Assembly: GCA_963843275.1 (NCBI GenBank) | Contig: CAWJJM010000009.1 | Span: 124,001 to 188,000, forward strand | Direction of reading: 5' to 3' | DNA: 64,000 bases | From: CAWJJM01 sp963843275 | GTDB taxonomy: Bacteria; Acidobacteriota; Thermoanaerobaculia; Multivoradales; JBCCEF01 | Shown here: positions 8,106 to 20,274 of the stretch, in pieces | Layout: the number at the start of each line of letters is the position of its first letter | Position numbering within the stretch: the first letter of the stretch is position 1 | Notes under the pieces: generated by a model | Told to the model about the DNA's origin: nothing | Seen by the model: only the letters and a program-made list of their open reading frames with translations | The model's database searches: none | Translations under genes and position numbers: made by a program

Positions 8106-9140
8106 ATGGAGCGGATGGCGACGCGCGAGTCGACGGCGGACGGTCCTCCCGGTCTCGGGAGACCACGCCGCCGGCGGCGGGTCGCCGCCCGCTCCATGAC
8201 CGACGGGCTCGCCTTCCCGGCGATCTCGTGGTCTCTGTCCGGGGAGTGGTCAGCCCGGCGAACCGCCGCCCCCGGTGAGCCGACGTTGGCCCTCCCCGGT
8301 CCCTCCGGCTTTCCACCGCCGCTGCCGTCCGCCGAGCGCCTGGCCGCTTGGGGGCGCTTCGGCGAGCTCGAGCTGGCCGGGGCGGGCGGCATGGCCCGCG
8401 TCTACCGCGGCATCGACCGCCGCCGCCGCCGTCCGGTGGCGGTGAAGCTGCTGGTCGAGCGCCGCCACCCGGGCGACGACCTGCGGGAGGCCCGCCTGCA
8501 GCAGGCGGTCCGCCATCCCGGCGTGCTGCCGGTCTACGATCGCGGCATCTTCGCCGGTTGCCCCTGGTTCTCGATGCCCTACGTGAACGGCTCGACGCTG
8601 AAGGCGGCCCGTACCCGGATCCGCCTCGACCAGGCGCTGGCCCTGGTGGCCGACGTGTGCCGCGCGGTGGCCGTGGCCCACGACCGCGGCATCGTCCACT
8701 GCGACGTGAACCCGCGCAACGTGCTGGTGGCGCGCACCGGACGCGGTCTGCGCGCCTGGATCATCGACTTCGGCATCGCCCGCGAGGCCAGCCGCCCGAC
8801 CGGGACCGACACCACCCGCGTCTTCGGCACGCCCGCCTACATGGCCCCCGAGCAGGCGCTGGGCCACCATCGCGAGATCGACCCGCGCACCGACGTCTAC
8901 GGCCTCGGCGCCACCCTCTACGAGCTCGCCGCGGGGCGCCGGCCGTTCTCCGCCGAGACCTCCGCGGCCGTCCTCACCAAGGCCGTGCGCGAGGAGCCCC
9001 AACCGCTGCGCGAGCTCGCCCCCGAGGTGCCGCCGGCGCTCGAGAGCCTGGTGCTGCGCTGCCTCGAGAAGAACCCCGCCGACCGCTACCCCGACGCCCG
9101 CGCCGTCGCCACCGACCTCGACCGCCTCCTCCGCCACTGA
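8106..9140 (+). CDS. serine/threonine protein kinase (Hanks type)
   Basis: 344 residues. A disordered N-terminal stretch of about 75 residues precedes one kinase domain: glycine loop LAGAGGMARVYRG, catalytic lysine in VAVKLL, catalytic loop HCDVNPRN (HCD instead of HRD, Asp and Asn kept), DFG in IIDFGIA, and APE as MAPEQ. No membrane helix or sensor domain follows, so it is probably cytosolic. ATG 8106 has GGAGGGAAAG upstream. It follows the sigma/CHAT operon in the same direction but after a hairpin, so it may be a separate unit under its own promoter in 8022-8105. Substrates are unknown. Confidence 0.85.
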   Translation: MERMATRESTADGPPGLGRPRRRRRVAARSMTDGLAFPAISWSLSGEWSARRTAAPGEPTLALPGPSGFPPPLPSAERLAAWGRFGELELAGAGGMARVYRGIDRRRRRPVAVKLLVERRHPGDDLREARLQQAVRHPGVLPVYDRGIFAGCPWFSMPYVNGSTLKAARTRIRLDQALALVADVCRAVAVAHDRGIVHCDVNPRNVLVARTGRGLRAWIIDFGIAREASRPTGTDTTRVFGTPAYMAPEQALGHHREIDPRTDVYGLGATLYELAAGRRPFSAETSAAVLTKAVREEPQPLRELAPEVPPALESLVLRCLEKNPADRYPDARAVATDLDRLLRH

Positions 9141-9147
9141 CCCCCGG

Positions 9148-9180
9148 GCGAGGCCCCCGGGGCGAGCACAGCGACGCCCC
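9148..9180 (-). repeat. inverted partial copy of the 62.3-kb intergenic repeat
   Basis: Read on the minus strand, these 33 bases match 62627-62659 with one mismatch. The piece lies between the convergent kinase and fumarase genes. The flanking TCACCGG is also similar in both places. Confidence 0.6.
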
Positions 9181-9195
9181 CTCCGGTGACCGGAG
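9181..9195. terminator. short symmetric hairpin between convergent genes
   Basis: CTCCGGTGACCGGAG is a near-perfect palindrome (CTCCGG, loop TGA, CCGGAG), two bases after the fumC stop codon on the minus strand. It could act in both directions. There is no T-run. Confidence 0.35.
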
Positions 9196-9196
9196 G

Positions 9197-10597
9197 CTAG
9201 TCGAGGAGGCCGCCTTCGGTCATCCGCCGCGCATCGAGCACCCGCTCGAGCTCGTCGTCGGGGAGGAGCTGCTTCTCCTTGGCGAGCTCGCGGACGGTGC
9301 GGCCGGTCTTCCACGACTCCTTGGCGACCTCGGCGGCGCGGTCGTAGCCGATCTTCGGCGCCAGCGAGGTGACCATGGCCAGCGACTTCTCGACCAGCTC
9401 GGCGCAGCGCTCGCGGCGCGGGGTGATGCCGGCGACGCACTTGTCGGCGAGCAGCCGCGACACGTTGGCGAGGATCTCGATCGACTGCAACAGGTTGTAG
9501 GCGATCACCGGCATCATCACGTTGAGCTCGAAGTTGCCGTTCATCCCGCCCACGGTCACCGCGACGTCGTTGCCGATCACCTGCGCGCAGACCATCAGCA
9601 CCGATTCGGGGATCACCGGGTTGACCTTGCCCGGCATGATCGAGCTGCCCGGCTGCAGCGACGGGATGTCGATCTCGCCGATGCCGCAGCGCGGGCCGGA
9701 CGACAGCCAGCGGATGTCGTTGGCGATCTTGGTCAGCGAGGCGGCGATCGTCTTGAGCGCTCCCGAGGCCTCGACGCAGGCGTCCTTGGCGGCCAGCGCC
9801 TCGAACTTGTTGGGCGCCGGCCGGAAGGGGTGCCCGGTGGCCTCGGCGATGCGCTCGATCACCTTCTCGGCGAAGCCGGGAGGGGCGTTGAGGCCGGTGC
9901 CCACGGCGGTGCCGCCGAGCGCCAGCTCGGCCAGCCGGCGGCGGGCGCAGGACAGCCGCTCCAGCCCGTAGCGCACCTGCTGCGCGTAGCCGGAGAACTC
10001 CTGCCCCAGGCGCACCGGCACGGCGTCCTGCAGGTGGGTGCGCCCGATCTTGACCACGTCGTCGAGCTCGGCGGCCTTGGCCTCCAGCGCCTCGGCGAGG
10101 TGGACCAGCGCCGGGTCGAGGTCCTCGGCGATGGCGGAGTAGGCGGCGACGTGCAGCGCCGTGGGGATCGAGTCGTTCGAGGACTGGCCGGCGTTGACGT
10201 GGTCGTTCGGATGGACGGGCCGCTTCGATCCCTTCTCCCCGCCGAGGATCTCGATCGCGCGGTTGGACAGCACCTCGTTGACGTTCATGTTGGTCGAGGT
10301 GCCGGACCCGGTCTGGAAGATGTCGAGCGGGAACTCGGCGTCGAGCCGGCCGGCGATGACCTCGTCGGCCGCCTGCACGATGGCGTCGGCGATCTCCTGC
10401 GAGACCACCCCCTGCTCGGCGTTGATGCGGGCGGCCTCGCGCTTGATCCGCGCCATGGCGGCGAGGAAGCGGCGCGGGAAGGTCAGGCCCGAGACGGGGA
10501 AGTTGCGGCGCGCCCGCTCGGTCTGGGCGCCGTAGTAGGCGGCGGCGGGGACCTCGATCTCGCCGAGGCTGTCGCGCTCGGTGCGTGTGTCGGACAT
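9197..10597 (-). CDS. fumC: fumarate hydratase, class II
   Basis: 466 residues, full length for the cofactor-free class II fumarase, which interconverts fumarate and malate in the citric acid cycle. The signature GSSIMPGKVNPVIPES is intact. Further family blocks are seen: GSGTSTNMNVNEV, HPNDHVNAGQSSND, GRTHLQDAVPVRLGQE and GTAVGTGLN. The ATG at 10595-10597 has GAGGAG upstream. Transcribed divergently from the exported HExxH protein; the two starts are 131 bp apart. Argininosuccinate lyase and aspartase share the fold, but the motifs fit FumC best. Confidence 0.96.
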   Translation of the reverse strand: MSDTRTERDSLGEIEVPAAAYYGAQTERARRNFPVSGLTFPRRFLAAMARIKREAARINAEQGVVSQEIADAIVQAADEVIAGRLDAEFPLDIFQTGSGTSTNMNVNEVLSNRAIEILGGEKGSKRPVHPNDHVNAGQSSNDSIPTALHVAAYSAIAEDLDPALVHLAEALEAKAAELDDVVKIGRTHLQDAVPVRLGQEFSGYAQQVRYGLERLSCARRRLAELALGGTAVGTGLNAPPGFAEKVIERIAEATGHPFRPAPNKFEALAAKDACVEASGALKTIAASLTKIANDIRWLSSGPRCGIGEIDIPSLQPGSSIMPGKVNPVIPESVLMVCAQVIGNDVAVTVGGMNGNFELNVMMPVIAYNLLQSIEILANVSRLLADKCVAGITPRRERCAELVEKSLAMVTSLAPKIGYDRAAEVAKESWKTGRTVRELAKEKQLLPDDELERVLDARRMTEGGLLD

Positions 10598-10728
10598 GGG
10601 ATTCTCCTCACTGATCGAAGGTAGGACAGGGTCGCGCCCTGCACCGGCAGCCTAGCAGCTTCCTCCGCCGCCCGGCGGGGCGACGCGGCCGCCGGCGGGA
10701 CCGTAGGAAGGGTGAAAGGAGCGATGCG

Positions 10729-11750
10729 ATGTCCCGACGGTGGACGAGCCTCCTCGTCGTCGTGGCGCTGGCCGTCCCGGCGGCCCGGGCCGCGGCGGCG
10801 GGGGAGGTGGAGCTGGAGGTGGCGGGCTCACGGTTCGTGCTGCAGAGCCGCTTCTGGGTGGCGCTGCACCAGACGCTGCTGGCGGCGGTCGCGCCCGACC
10901 CGATGGCCGGGCCGGAGACGGGCCTCGACGACGCCGGCTGGCGCGGCGCGGTGGCGGTCTACCGCGAGCGGTTCGCGGGTCGATCGTCGATCTTCGACCC
11001 CGAGCTGGTGCGGGTCGAGGGGCTGCTCTCGGCGGCGGTCGGTGATGCGCCCCCGCCGGGGCTTCCGGCCGACGTCGCGGCCGCCCTGCGCGCCGCGGCG
11101 CCCGCCTACCGGGCGGGGCGGTGGGCGGCGGACGACCGCACCGACCGGCTGTGGATCGCCGTCGCCGCCGCGCTGCTGCGCGAGGTCGGTCCGGAGCTCC
11201 TCCCGGCGGCCGGACGCGCCTGGGGGACGCCGCTGCCCCGCGCCGTGACGGTGGACGTCGCGCCCGCCGCGGGGCGCTTCGGCGCCTACACGACCGGGGA
11301 CGCGGCCGCCGTCCACGTGACGATCTCCGGCCGGGCCGCCGCCACCCAGGGCTTCGCCGCCCTCGAGACGCTGCTGCACGAGGCGTCCCACGGCGTGGTC
11401 GACGGCGGGGAAGGGGCGGTCGGGCCCTGGCTCGCGGCGGCGGCGCAGCGCCTCGGGCTGCGCCTGCCGCCGCGACTCTGGCACGCCGTCCTCTTCTACA
11501 CCTCCGGCGAGCTCACCCGCCGCGCCCTGGCGGCGCGCGGGGTCGCCTACACCCCCTACGCGGACCTGCAGGGCGTCTGGGAGCGCAGCCCCGCCGGCGC
11601 CCGCGCCGCACTGGAGAGCGCCTGGAAACCGTGGCTCGACGGGCGGGTCGGCAGACAGGAGGCCGTCGATGCGCTGGTGCGGGCGCTGGGACGGCCGTCG
11701 GGCGGGTCTCCCGGGGACGCCGGGCGGGACGGCGCCGCGGCCCGCCGGCG

Positions 11751-11754
<4 letters not shown>
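10729..11754 (+). CDS. exported HExxH metallopeptidase-like protein
   Basis: 341 residues with a clear signal peptide (LLVVVALAVPAARAAAA). A zinc-peptidase motif HEASH starts at His217 in ETLLHEASHGVVDG. No further family is recognised. The C-terminal tail is basic and Gly-rich. A third zinc ligand could not be placed. The ATG at 10729 has GAAAGGAG upstream. Its stop codon TAG overlaps the carB stop codon on the other strand: the tetranucleotide CTAG at 11751-11754 ends both genes. The substrate is unknown; a periplasmic or secreted location is inferred from the signal peptide. Confidence 0.7.
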
Positions 11755-15026
<3,272 letters not shown>

Positions 15027-15035
15027 GGCGGCGGC

Positions 15036-15041
15036 AGTCTA
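15036..15041 (-). promoter_or_regulatory. -10 box of carB
   Basis: TAGACT on the minus strand, 9 nt before the carB ATG. No Shine-Dalgarno sequence is present. The expected transcript is leaderless or nearly so. Confidence 0.4.
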
Positions 15042-15105
15042 GCAGCGCCGGGGGCGGCCCCGGCGCGCCGCCGGGCGGCCGCCGGGGCGGTGGCACCGAA
15101 ATTGA

Positions 15106-15150
15106 AGTCTGCCTCGGCGAACGTGGGCGGCCGGGGTCGCGAGGCGGACT
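15106..15150. other. long inverted repeat between carB and the paralogue pair
   Basis: AGTCTGCCTCG and CGAGGCGGACT (10 of 11 positions pair by Watson-Crick, one G-T) are separated by 23 bases. It lies 80 bp upstream of carB and about 110 bp upstream of the 15260 gene. It could be an operator or an RNA leader structure for the plus-strand genes. Function is not known. Confidence 0.35.
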
Positions 15151-15259
15151 CAGGTAACACACCGACTCGATCTCAGCCAATTCCCGCGGGGTTCGTCGCC
15201 CCCGGGACGCCGAGCGCCCTCGGCCGCTCCCGCTCGTTTTCCGAGAGGAGCCCGACACC

Positions 15260-15718
15260 ATGCAGACCCGACACGCCGATCGACTCGAGGCGCTGCTGCG
15301 CGAGCACCACCGGCGCCGCGAGGAGGGCAGCGCCCGCCCGGAGGCGCGGGGGCGCGAGCATCCCCGCTTCCGCGCCGAGTTCAGCCGCGCGGTGCGCGAG
15401 CACGTCCTGCCGATCCTCGAGGAGGCGGTCCACCGGCTGCGGCCGAAGGTGGAGCGCGCCCACCTGTTCCATCAGCTCGGCACCGCCGGCCTGCGGGTCA
15501 AGCTCGACCAGTGGGACGACTACGAGCGCGCCCTGGTCTTCTTCGGCGACGACCGGGCCGGCCGCGTGCGGGTGACCCACGAGGGGGTGGGCTTCTCGCT
15601 GCTGGCCAGCGAGCTGGCGGTCGCCGATCTCGACGACGCCCGGGCCGAGGCGGAGGTGATGCGCTTCCTCGACCGGCTCCTGCACGGCTCCGCCGACCCC
15701 GACCGGTACGCCGCCTGA
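15260..15718 (+). CDS. uncharacterised protein, first of a tandem paralogue pair
   Basis: 152 residues, no recognised family, no signal peptide or membrane helix. A charged N-terminal helix (residues 1-35) leads to EFSRAVREHVLPILEEAVHR, then a beta-rich core with KLDQWDDYERALVFFGDD and RVTHEGVGFSLL, and an amphipathic C-terminal helix MRFLDRLLHG. The next gene is clearly homologous over this whole length. ATG 15260 has GAGAGGAG upstream. The stop codon and the next ATG are two bases apart, so the two are co-translated and the proteins may form a heteromer. Confidence 0.75.
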   Translation: MQTRHADRLEALLREHHRRREEGSARPEARGREHPRFRAEFSRAVREHVLPILEEAVHRLRPKVERAHLFHQLGTAGLRVKLDQWDDYERALVFFGDDRAGRVRVTHEGVGFSLLASELAVADLDDARAEAEVMRFLDRLLHGSADPDRYAA

Positions 15719-15720
15719 CG

Positions 15721-16356
15721 ATGACGTACCGCATCGACAGCGACCGCATCGAAGAGCTCCTCACCGCCTACGAGGCGCGGCGCGACGACCGCCGCTACCA
15801 CCCGGAGGAGATGCTGCGCCGCAACCCCGAGTTCCGCGACGACTTCGACCGCGTGGCACGGCAGGTGGTGCTGCCGGTGCTCCAGGACGTCGCCGACGCC
15901 CTGCGCCGCCGGGTCGACGCGGTGTCGATCTTCCACCGGGTCAACACGGTCGGCATCACGGTCAAGCTCGATCCCTGGGAGGACTTCGACCGGACGCTGC
16001 TGCTGTTCGGCGACGAGGCGAGCTGCCAGGTGCGCATCACCCACGAAGGCGTCGGTTTCAGCTTCCTCCGCGACCGGCTGCCGCTCGACGAGCTGGTCGC
16101 CGAGTGCGTCGAGGAGGCGGTGATGGACTTCCTCGAACGGGTGCTGCACCGGGAGCCGGCGGGCGAGGAGCTGGCGGCCGAGGTGGCGTCGCAACCGCCG
16201 GTCGACGGGGCGCCCGCGCCGGCGCGGACGGCGGCCGGGAGACGGGCGCGGCCCCGCGCCGCCGGCGGCCCCGCGGCGGCGGTCGCCCCTCAGCCGGCCG
16301 GCGAGTCCGACTCCGCTGCGTACCCGGCGCAGGAGACCACCGGCAGCGCCGGATAG
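15721..16356 (+). CDS. uncharacterised protein, second of a tandem paralogue pair
   Basis: 211 residues. Residues 1-140 align with the preceding gene product: VLPVLQDVADALRRRV, VKLDPWEDFDRTLLLFGD, RITHEGVGFSFL and VMDFLERVLH. The shared core motif is KLDxWxDxxRxLxxFGD followed by RxTHEGVGFS. Residues from about 145 on are a Pro/Ala/Arg-rich disordered tail absent from the first paralogue. That tail overlaps the convergent zinc-protein gene by 67 bp. The start ATG follows two bases after the upstream stop codon. No function is known; a soluble cytosolic protein is predicted. Confidence 0.75.
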   Translation: MTYRIDSDRIEELLTAYEARRDDRRYHPEEMLRRNPEFRDDFDRVARQVVLPVLQDVADALRRRVDAVSIFHRVNTVGITVKLDPWEDFDRTLLLFGDEASCQVRITHEGVGFSFLRDRLPLDELVAECVEEAVMDFLERVLHREPAGEELAAEVASQPPVDGAPAPARTAAGRRARPRAAGGPAAAVAPQPAGESDSAAYPAQETTGSAG

Positions 16357-16550
16357 CGCGGGAAGCGCGGGTCGGCGTCGGACAGCCCGCAGCGCACGAA
16401 GACGCTGCGCCGCGACGCCACCACCCGGAGGTGCCGGCAGGTGGCGCACCGCCCCGGGGGGGTCGTCAGCCGGGCCAGCGCCTCGCGCCCTTCCCGGCCG
16501 CCGGTCGCCCCCCGCCCGCGGTCGCGATCTCCCCCGTCCCTTCCGGTCAT
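16290..16550 (-). CDS. small four-cysteine (zinc-ribbon-like) protein
   Basis: 86 residues. A disordered Arg/Gly N-terminus is followed by a compact C-terminal region with CATCRHL, FVRCGL and VVSCAGY, a CxxC-C-C pattern likely to bind zinc. The block RFPRYPALPV between the last cysteines is typical of a family of small uncharacterised bacterial proteins. The ATG at 16548-16550 has GGGAGGAT upstream. It overlaps the 3' end of the second paralogue in antisense. Codon use and the cysteine pattern support a real gene despite the overlap. Confidence 0.6.
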   Translation of the reverse strand: MTGRDGGDRDRGRGATGGREGREALARLTTPPGRCATCRHLRVVASRRSVFVRCGLSDADPRFPRYPALPVVSCAGYAAESDSPAG

Positions 16551-16574
16551 CGTCCCGATCCTCCCGCACCCCGG

Positions 16575-18725
16575 CTACGGCGCCGCGTCGTCGCTGCCGG
16601 CGCCCAGGTCGCCGGCCGCGGCCAGCCGCTCCAGGGTCCCCTCGGGTCCCAGCAGGACGAGGCGGTCGCCCGCTTCGAGGACGGTTTCGGCGTCCGGGAC
16701 CACCCGGGTCTCCACCCCGCCGGCACCGCGGCGCTGGATCTCGAGGACCCGGGCGCCCACCGTGTGGGGCAGGCGGGCCTCGGCCAGCGTGCGGCCCACC
16801 AGGTCGCGGGGGACCGGCAGCGAGCGCACGGCGAAGTCGGGCGGCAGCTCCACGTAGTCGCGGCGCGGATCGCCCTCGGAGCTGGAGACGAAGGTGGCCA
16901 GCATCGCCGGCCGCCCCAGCACCTCCTGGGTGTAGATCGCCAGCAGGTCGCGCTTGGCGAGGACGCCGCGGAAGCGGCCGTCGGCGTCGACCACCGGCAG
17001 GCGCTCGAAGTCGCTGTGGGCGAACAGCTCGGCGGTGCGGTGCAGCCGCTCGCTCTCGCCGACGGTGCGCTGCGGCGGCGTCATCAGGTCGTGCGCCACC
17101 ACCGCGGTCAGCCTCTCCGGCTCGCCGAGCGCCCCTTTGATGTCGTGCAGGTCGACGGCGCCGGTCAGCCGACCGGCGGCGTCGAGCACGAAGAGGCGCT
17201 GGCGCCGCGTGCGCAGGAAGCGCTCGACCAGCTCGGCGTACGGCGTCGCCGGGGTCAACGTGTCGGGGTCGGGGCGCACCAGGTCGCGCACCTCGAGACC
17301 GGCGAGGACCGCCTCCTCCATCCGCCAGCTGGTGTCGATGCCACGGCGCTCCAGCGACTCCGTGTAGATCGAGGCGGGATCGAGGCGGCGGGAGACCAGC
17401 CCGGAGACGATCGCCGCGACCATCAGCGGCAGGATCAGGTCGTAGTTGCCGGTGAACTCGAAGAGGATGAGGATGGCGCTGATCGGGGCGTGGCTGGTGC
17501 CGGCGGTGATGGCGGCCATCCCCACCGCGGCGTAGGCGCCGTACCCGCCGGTGGTGGCCGGCCACAGGCTCGCCAGCAGCCAGCCGTAGGCGCCGCCGGT
17601 CATCGCGCCCACGAAGAGCGACGGGGTGAACAGGCCGCCCGCGTTGCCGCTGCCGGCGGTCAGCGCGGTGGCCAGCAGCTTGGCGGCGCCGAGCGCCAGG
17701 AAGACCTGGAGCGACACCCCCCCGTCCCAAGCCCCCGCCCCGAGGACCCCCTCGAGCTCGCCGCGCAGGGCGGCGTGGATGGTCTCGTAGCCCCCCGAGA
17801 GCACCTGCGGGGCGAGGACCGCCAGCCCCCCGACCGCCGCCATCCCCAACGCCGGGCGCAGCCACTGCGGCACTCCGCGGAGGCTGGCGAAGAGGTGACG
17901 CCCGCCGCGGACCGCGCGCACGAAGGCCACCGAGACGAAGGCGCCGATCAGCCCCAGCCCGGCGCAGGCGAGGATCTCCCAGCCGGAGGACAGGTGGTCG
18001 CCGAGGGCGACGTAGCGCGGGACGTCGCCGGAGGTCGTGCGGGCGATCAGGGTGGAGATGACGGCCGAGGCGACGATGGGGCCGAAGATCTCGAGCGCGA
18101 AGTTGCCGAGGATCACCTCCATCGCGAAGACCGCGCCGCCCACCGGGATGTTGTAGGCCGCGGCCAGGCCCGCCGCCGCCCCGCAGCCGCAGAGGATCTT
18201 GATGCGGTGCGGCGCCACCCCCCAGCGGGCGGCGAGCCAGGTGGAGATCATCGCGCCGAGGCGGATCATCGGGCCCTCGCGGCCGAGCGAGCCACCGGTG
18301 CCGACGGTGATCACCGACGCCGCGGCGTCGGCCAGGATCGGGCGCGGCGGGATGCGGCCGCCGTGCAACAGGACCGACTCGATGAGCAGCGCGGTGCCGC
18401 CGCTGCGGCCGCCGCGGCGGAAGGCGGCGAGCAGCAGGCCGACCGCCAGGCCGCCGGCCGCCGGAGCCCCGACCAGCAGCCAGGCCGGGGCGGTGGCGGC
18501 GGCGGCGAGGACGCTCCGCCCCCCCCAGGTGAGGTGCTCGACGGCGTCGATGAGGCGGTGGATCAGGGCGCCGAGGACGCCGGCGATCACGCCGACCAGG
18601 CCGATGAGCAGGTAGAAGGTGCGGTCCTCGGCGCTCAGCACCCCCATCCGGCGCGCCAGGAGGAGCTCCCACCGCGGTCGCCACGCCCGCAGGCGCGCGA
18701 CGAGACCCCGGCCGCGATCCGCCAT
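16575..18725 (-). CDS. CLC-type chloride channel/antiporter with CBS pair and TrkA-C domain
   Basis: 716 residues. The membrane part (about 35-450) carries the anion-pathway signatures GTGGSLGREGPMI, with the gating glutamate in GREGP, and GNAGGLFTPSLFVG. Two CBS domains follow (around YAELVERFLRTRRQRLFVLD and RTAELFAHSDFERLPVVD). A C-terminal RCK_C/TrkA-C domain begins at about LPVPRDLVGRTLAEARLPHT. CBS and TrkA-C domains usually bind nucleotides and gate transport. The ATG at 18723-18725 is chosen over a TTG four codons upstream because a TAGATT box ends 10 nt before it. Adjacent genes are on the same strand only upstream of a 375-bp gap. Confidence 0.92.
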   Translation of the reverse strand: MADRGRGLVARLRAWRPRWELLLARRMGVLSAEDRTFYLLIGLVGVIAGVLGALIHRLIDAVEHLTWGGRSVLAAAATAPAWLLVGAPAAGGLAVGLLLAAFRRGGRSGGTALLIESVLLHGGRIPPRPILADAAASVITVGTGGSLGREGPMIRLGAMISTWLAARWGVAPHRIKILCGCGAAAGLAAAYNIPVGGAVFAMEVILGNFALEIFGPIVASAVISTLIARTTSGDVPRYVALGDHLSSGWEILACAGLGLIGAFVSVAFVRAVRGGRHLFASLRGVPQWLRPALGMAAVGGLAVLAPQVLSGGYETIHAALRGELEGVLGAGAWDGGVSLQVFLALGAAKLLATALTAGSGNAGGLFTPSLFVGAMTGGAYGWLLASLWPATTGGYGAYAAVGMAAITAGTSHAPISAILILFEFTGNYDLILPLMVAAIVSGLVSRRLDPASIYTESLERRGIDTSWRMEEAVLAGLEVRDLVRPDPDTLTPATPYAELVERFLRTRRQRLFVLDAAGRLTGAVDLHDIKGALGEPERLTAVVAHDLMTPPQRTVGESERLHRTAELFAHSDFERLPVVDADGRFRGVLAKRDLLAIYTQEVLGRPAMLATFVSSSEGDPRRDYVELPPDFAVRSLPVPRDLVGRTLAEARLPHTVGARVLEIQRRGAGGVETRVVPDAETVLEAGDRLVLLGPEGTLERLAAAGDLGAGSDDAAP

Positions 18726-18735
18726 GTCGGCGGGC

Positions 18736-18741
18736 AATCTA
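18736..18741 (-). promoter_or_regulatory. -10 box of the CLC gene
   Basis: TAGATT on the minus strand, 10 nt before ATG 18725. A 10-bp perfect palindrome GGACTAGTCC lies farther upstream at 18790-18799 and could be an operator. Confidence 0.35.
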
Positions 18742-18842
18742 TCAGCCGCGCGGGGCCCTCCCGCCGGGGCGCGGAGGACTAGCGCACGAGGACTAGTCCG
18801 CCTGCGGATTTTCTGCTACGCTACCGCTCGTAGAATCAACGC

Positions 18843-18987
18843 CTGCCGGAGCCCGCCGTACCGCGTCCGCGGTGCGGACCCGGGGCTCCACGCGGCTGTC
18901 TGCCGTCCTTTCGAAATCCTCCCTTCGCGTGCCCTCCGGGGCCGCGCCAGATAGAGCGGAGGGGCCGGACTCCGGCCCCTCCCGCTC
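18843..18987 (+). ncRNA. candidate structured small RNA in a 375-bp gap
   Basis: The gap 18726-19100 holds no protein-like frame. A TAGAAT box (18831-18836) precedes two nested stems: GGAGCCC (18848-18854) with GGGCTCC (18883-18889), and inside it GTCCGC GGT GCGGAC (18865-18879). A very stable hairpin ends the segment at 18954-18987 (GAGCGG AGGGGCCGG ACT CCGGCCCCT C CCGCTC, one bulge). This looks like a promoter-stem-terminator unit. The alternative is a leader of the serine hydrolase gene at 19101. The -35 region is weak. Confidence 0.35.
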
Positions 18988-19100
18988 GCCTTCCTGCCGC
19001 GGCCCTTGCGTTCGGCGGGCCGCTGCGCGAACGTAGGCCGCGGTGAGCCACCGCCCGATCCCCTCCGCCGTCCCGCCCGCGGTCCCGCGGGAGGCTGCCC

Positions 19101-20255
19101 GTGGCTGAAGCGCCGCCGGTCCGCGGCGTCGGCGCGGAGCGCCTGGAGGGCGCGGTCGCGGCGCTGGCCGCGGGCTGCGCGGAGGGCCTGCACCTCGGCG
19201 CCCAGCTCGCCGTCTCGCACCGCGGGCAGGTGCTGGCGGACCTCGCGGTGGGCCGCATCGCCCCCGAGGGGACCGCCCTCGAGCCCGACCACCTGATGCT
19301 GTGGCTGTCGTCGTCGAAGCCGGTGGCGGCGGTCGCGATCGCCCAGCTCTGGGAGCGCGACCTGCTCGCTCTCGACGACCCGGTGGCCGCGCACCTGCCC
19401 GAGTTCGCGGCCGGCGGCAAGCAGGGGGTGACGGTGCGCCACCTGCTCACCCACACCGGCGGCCTGCGCCTGCCGCGGACCGGCTGGCCGGAGGCCTCCT
19501 GGGAGGAGATCGTGGCGGCGGTCTGCGCCCGCAAGCTCGAGCCGGGCTGGGTTCCCGGCGAGAAGGCGGGCTATCACCCGGCGGGGAGCTGGTTCGTCCT
19601 CGGCGAGCTGGTGCGCAGGCTCGACGGCCGCTCCTTCGAGCGTTACGTCCGCGAGGAGATCTTCCTGCCTCTGGGGATGGACGACTGCTGGATCGGGATG
19701 CCCGCCCAACGCTGGCGCGACCTCCGCGACGCCGGGCGCCTGGCGCCGATGTTCGACACCGCGGCCGAGGGGGGGCCGCGCTCGCACGGCTGGGAAGCGG
19801 AGGAGCGGGTGGTCCACCCGTCGCCGGGCGGCAACGGGTGGGGGCCGATGCGGCAGCTCGCCCGGTTCTACGAGGCGCTGGCCGCGGGGGGGCGCCCCCC
19901 CGGCTCCGCACCGGCGGCGCGGGTGCTGGCCCCTCAGACCGTCGAGGCGCTGGTGGCGCGCCACCGCGCCGGCCTGTTCGACCACACGTTCCAGCACGTG
20001 ATCGACTGGGGGCTCGGGGTGATCGTCGATTCGAAGCAGTACGGCGCCGACACCGTCCCCTACGCCTACGGCCACCACTGCTCGCGACGCACCTTCGGGC
20101 ACAGCGGCTACCGCTCCTCCACGGCGTTCGCCGACCCGGTGGCGGGCCTGGTGGTGGCGTTGGCGACCAACGGCACCCCCTCGGCGGCGGCCCACGAGCG
20201 CCGCACCCGGCAGGTGCTCGACGCCCTCTACCGCGACGTCGGCCTGGCGGGGTAG
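19101..20255 (+). CDS. beta-lactamase-family serine hydrolase
   Basis: 384 residues without a signal peptide. The family's active-site serine and lysine are in LSSSKPVAAVAIA (SxxK). A tyrosine-containing YHPAGSW lies in the position of the YxN motif. The C-terminal HSGYRSS stands for the KTG/HxG element. These features mark class C beta-lactamase-like esterases and D-aminopeptidases rather than a true secreted beta-lactamase. A cytosolic esterase or peptidase role is inferred. The GTG at 19101 has GGGAGG seven bases upstream. It ends 19 bp before the convergent mtaB. Confidence 0.85.
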   Translation: MAEAPPVRGVGAERLEGAVAALAAGCAEGLHLGAQLAVSHRGQVLADLAVGRIAPEGTALEPDHLMLWLSSSKPVAAVAIAQLWERDLLALDDPVAAHLPEFAAGGKQGVTVRHLLTHTGGLRLPRTGWPEASWEEIVAAVCARKLEPGWVPGEKAGYHPAGSWFVLGELVRRLDGRSFERYVREEIFLPLGMDDCWIGMPAQRWRDLRDAGRLAPMFDTAAEGGPRSHGWEAEERVVHPSPGGNGWGPMRQLARFYEALAAGGRPPGSAPAARVLAPQTVEALVARHRAGLFDHTFQHVIDWGLGVIVDSKQYGADTVPYAYGHHCSRRTFGHSGYRSSTAFADPVAGLVVALATNGTPSAAAHERRTRQVLDALYRDVGLAG

Positions 20256-20274
20256 GCCGGGCGCCGCGCCGGCG

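Noticed and set aside
15520..18684. Long minus-strand frame of about 1050 codons across the paralogue pair and the CLC gene
   Set aside because: It is a shadow of the CLC channel in another frame; the true frame has all CLC, CBS and TrkA-C motifs.
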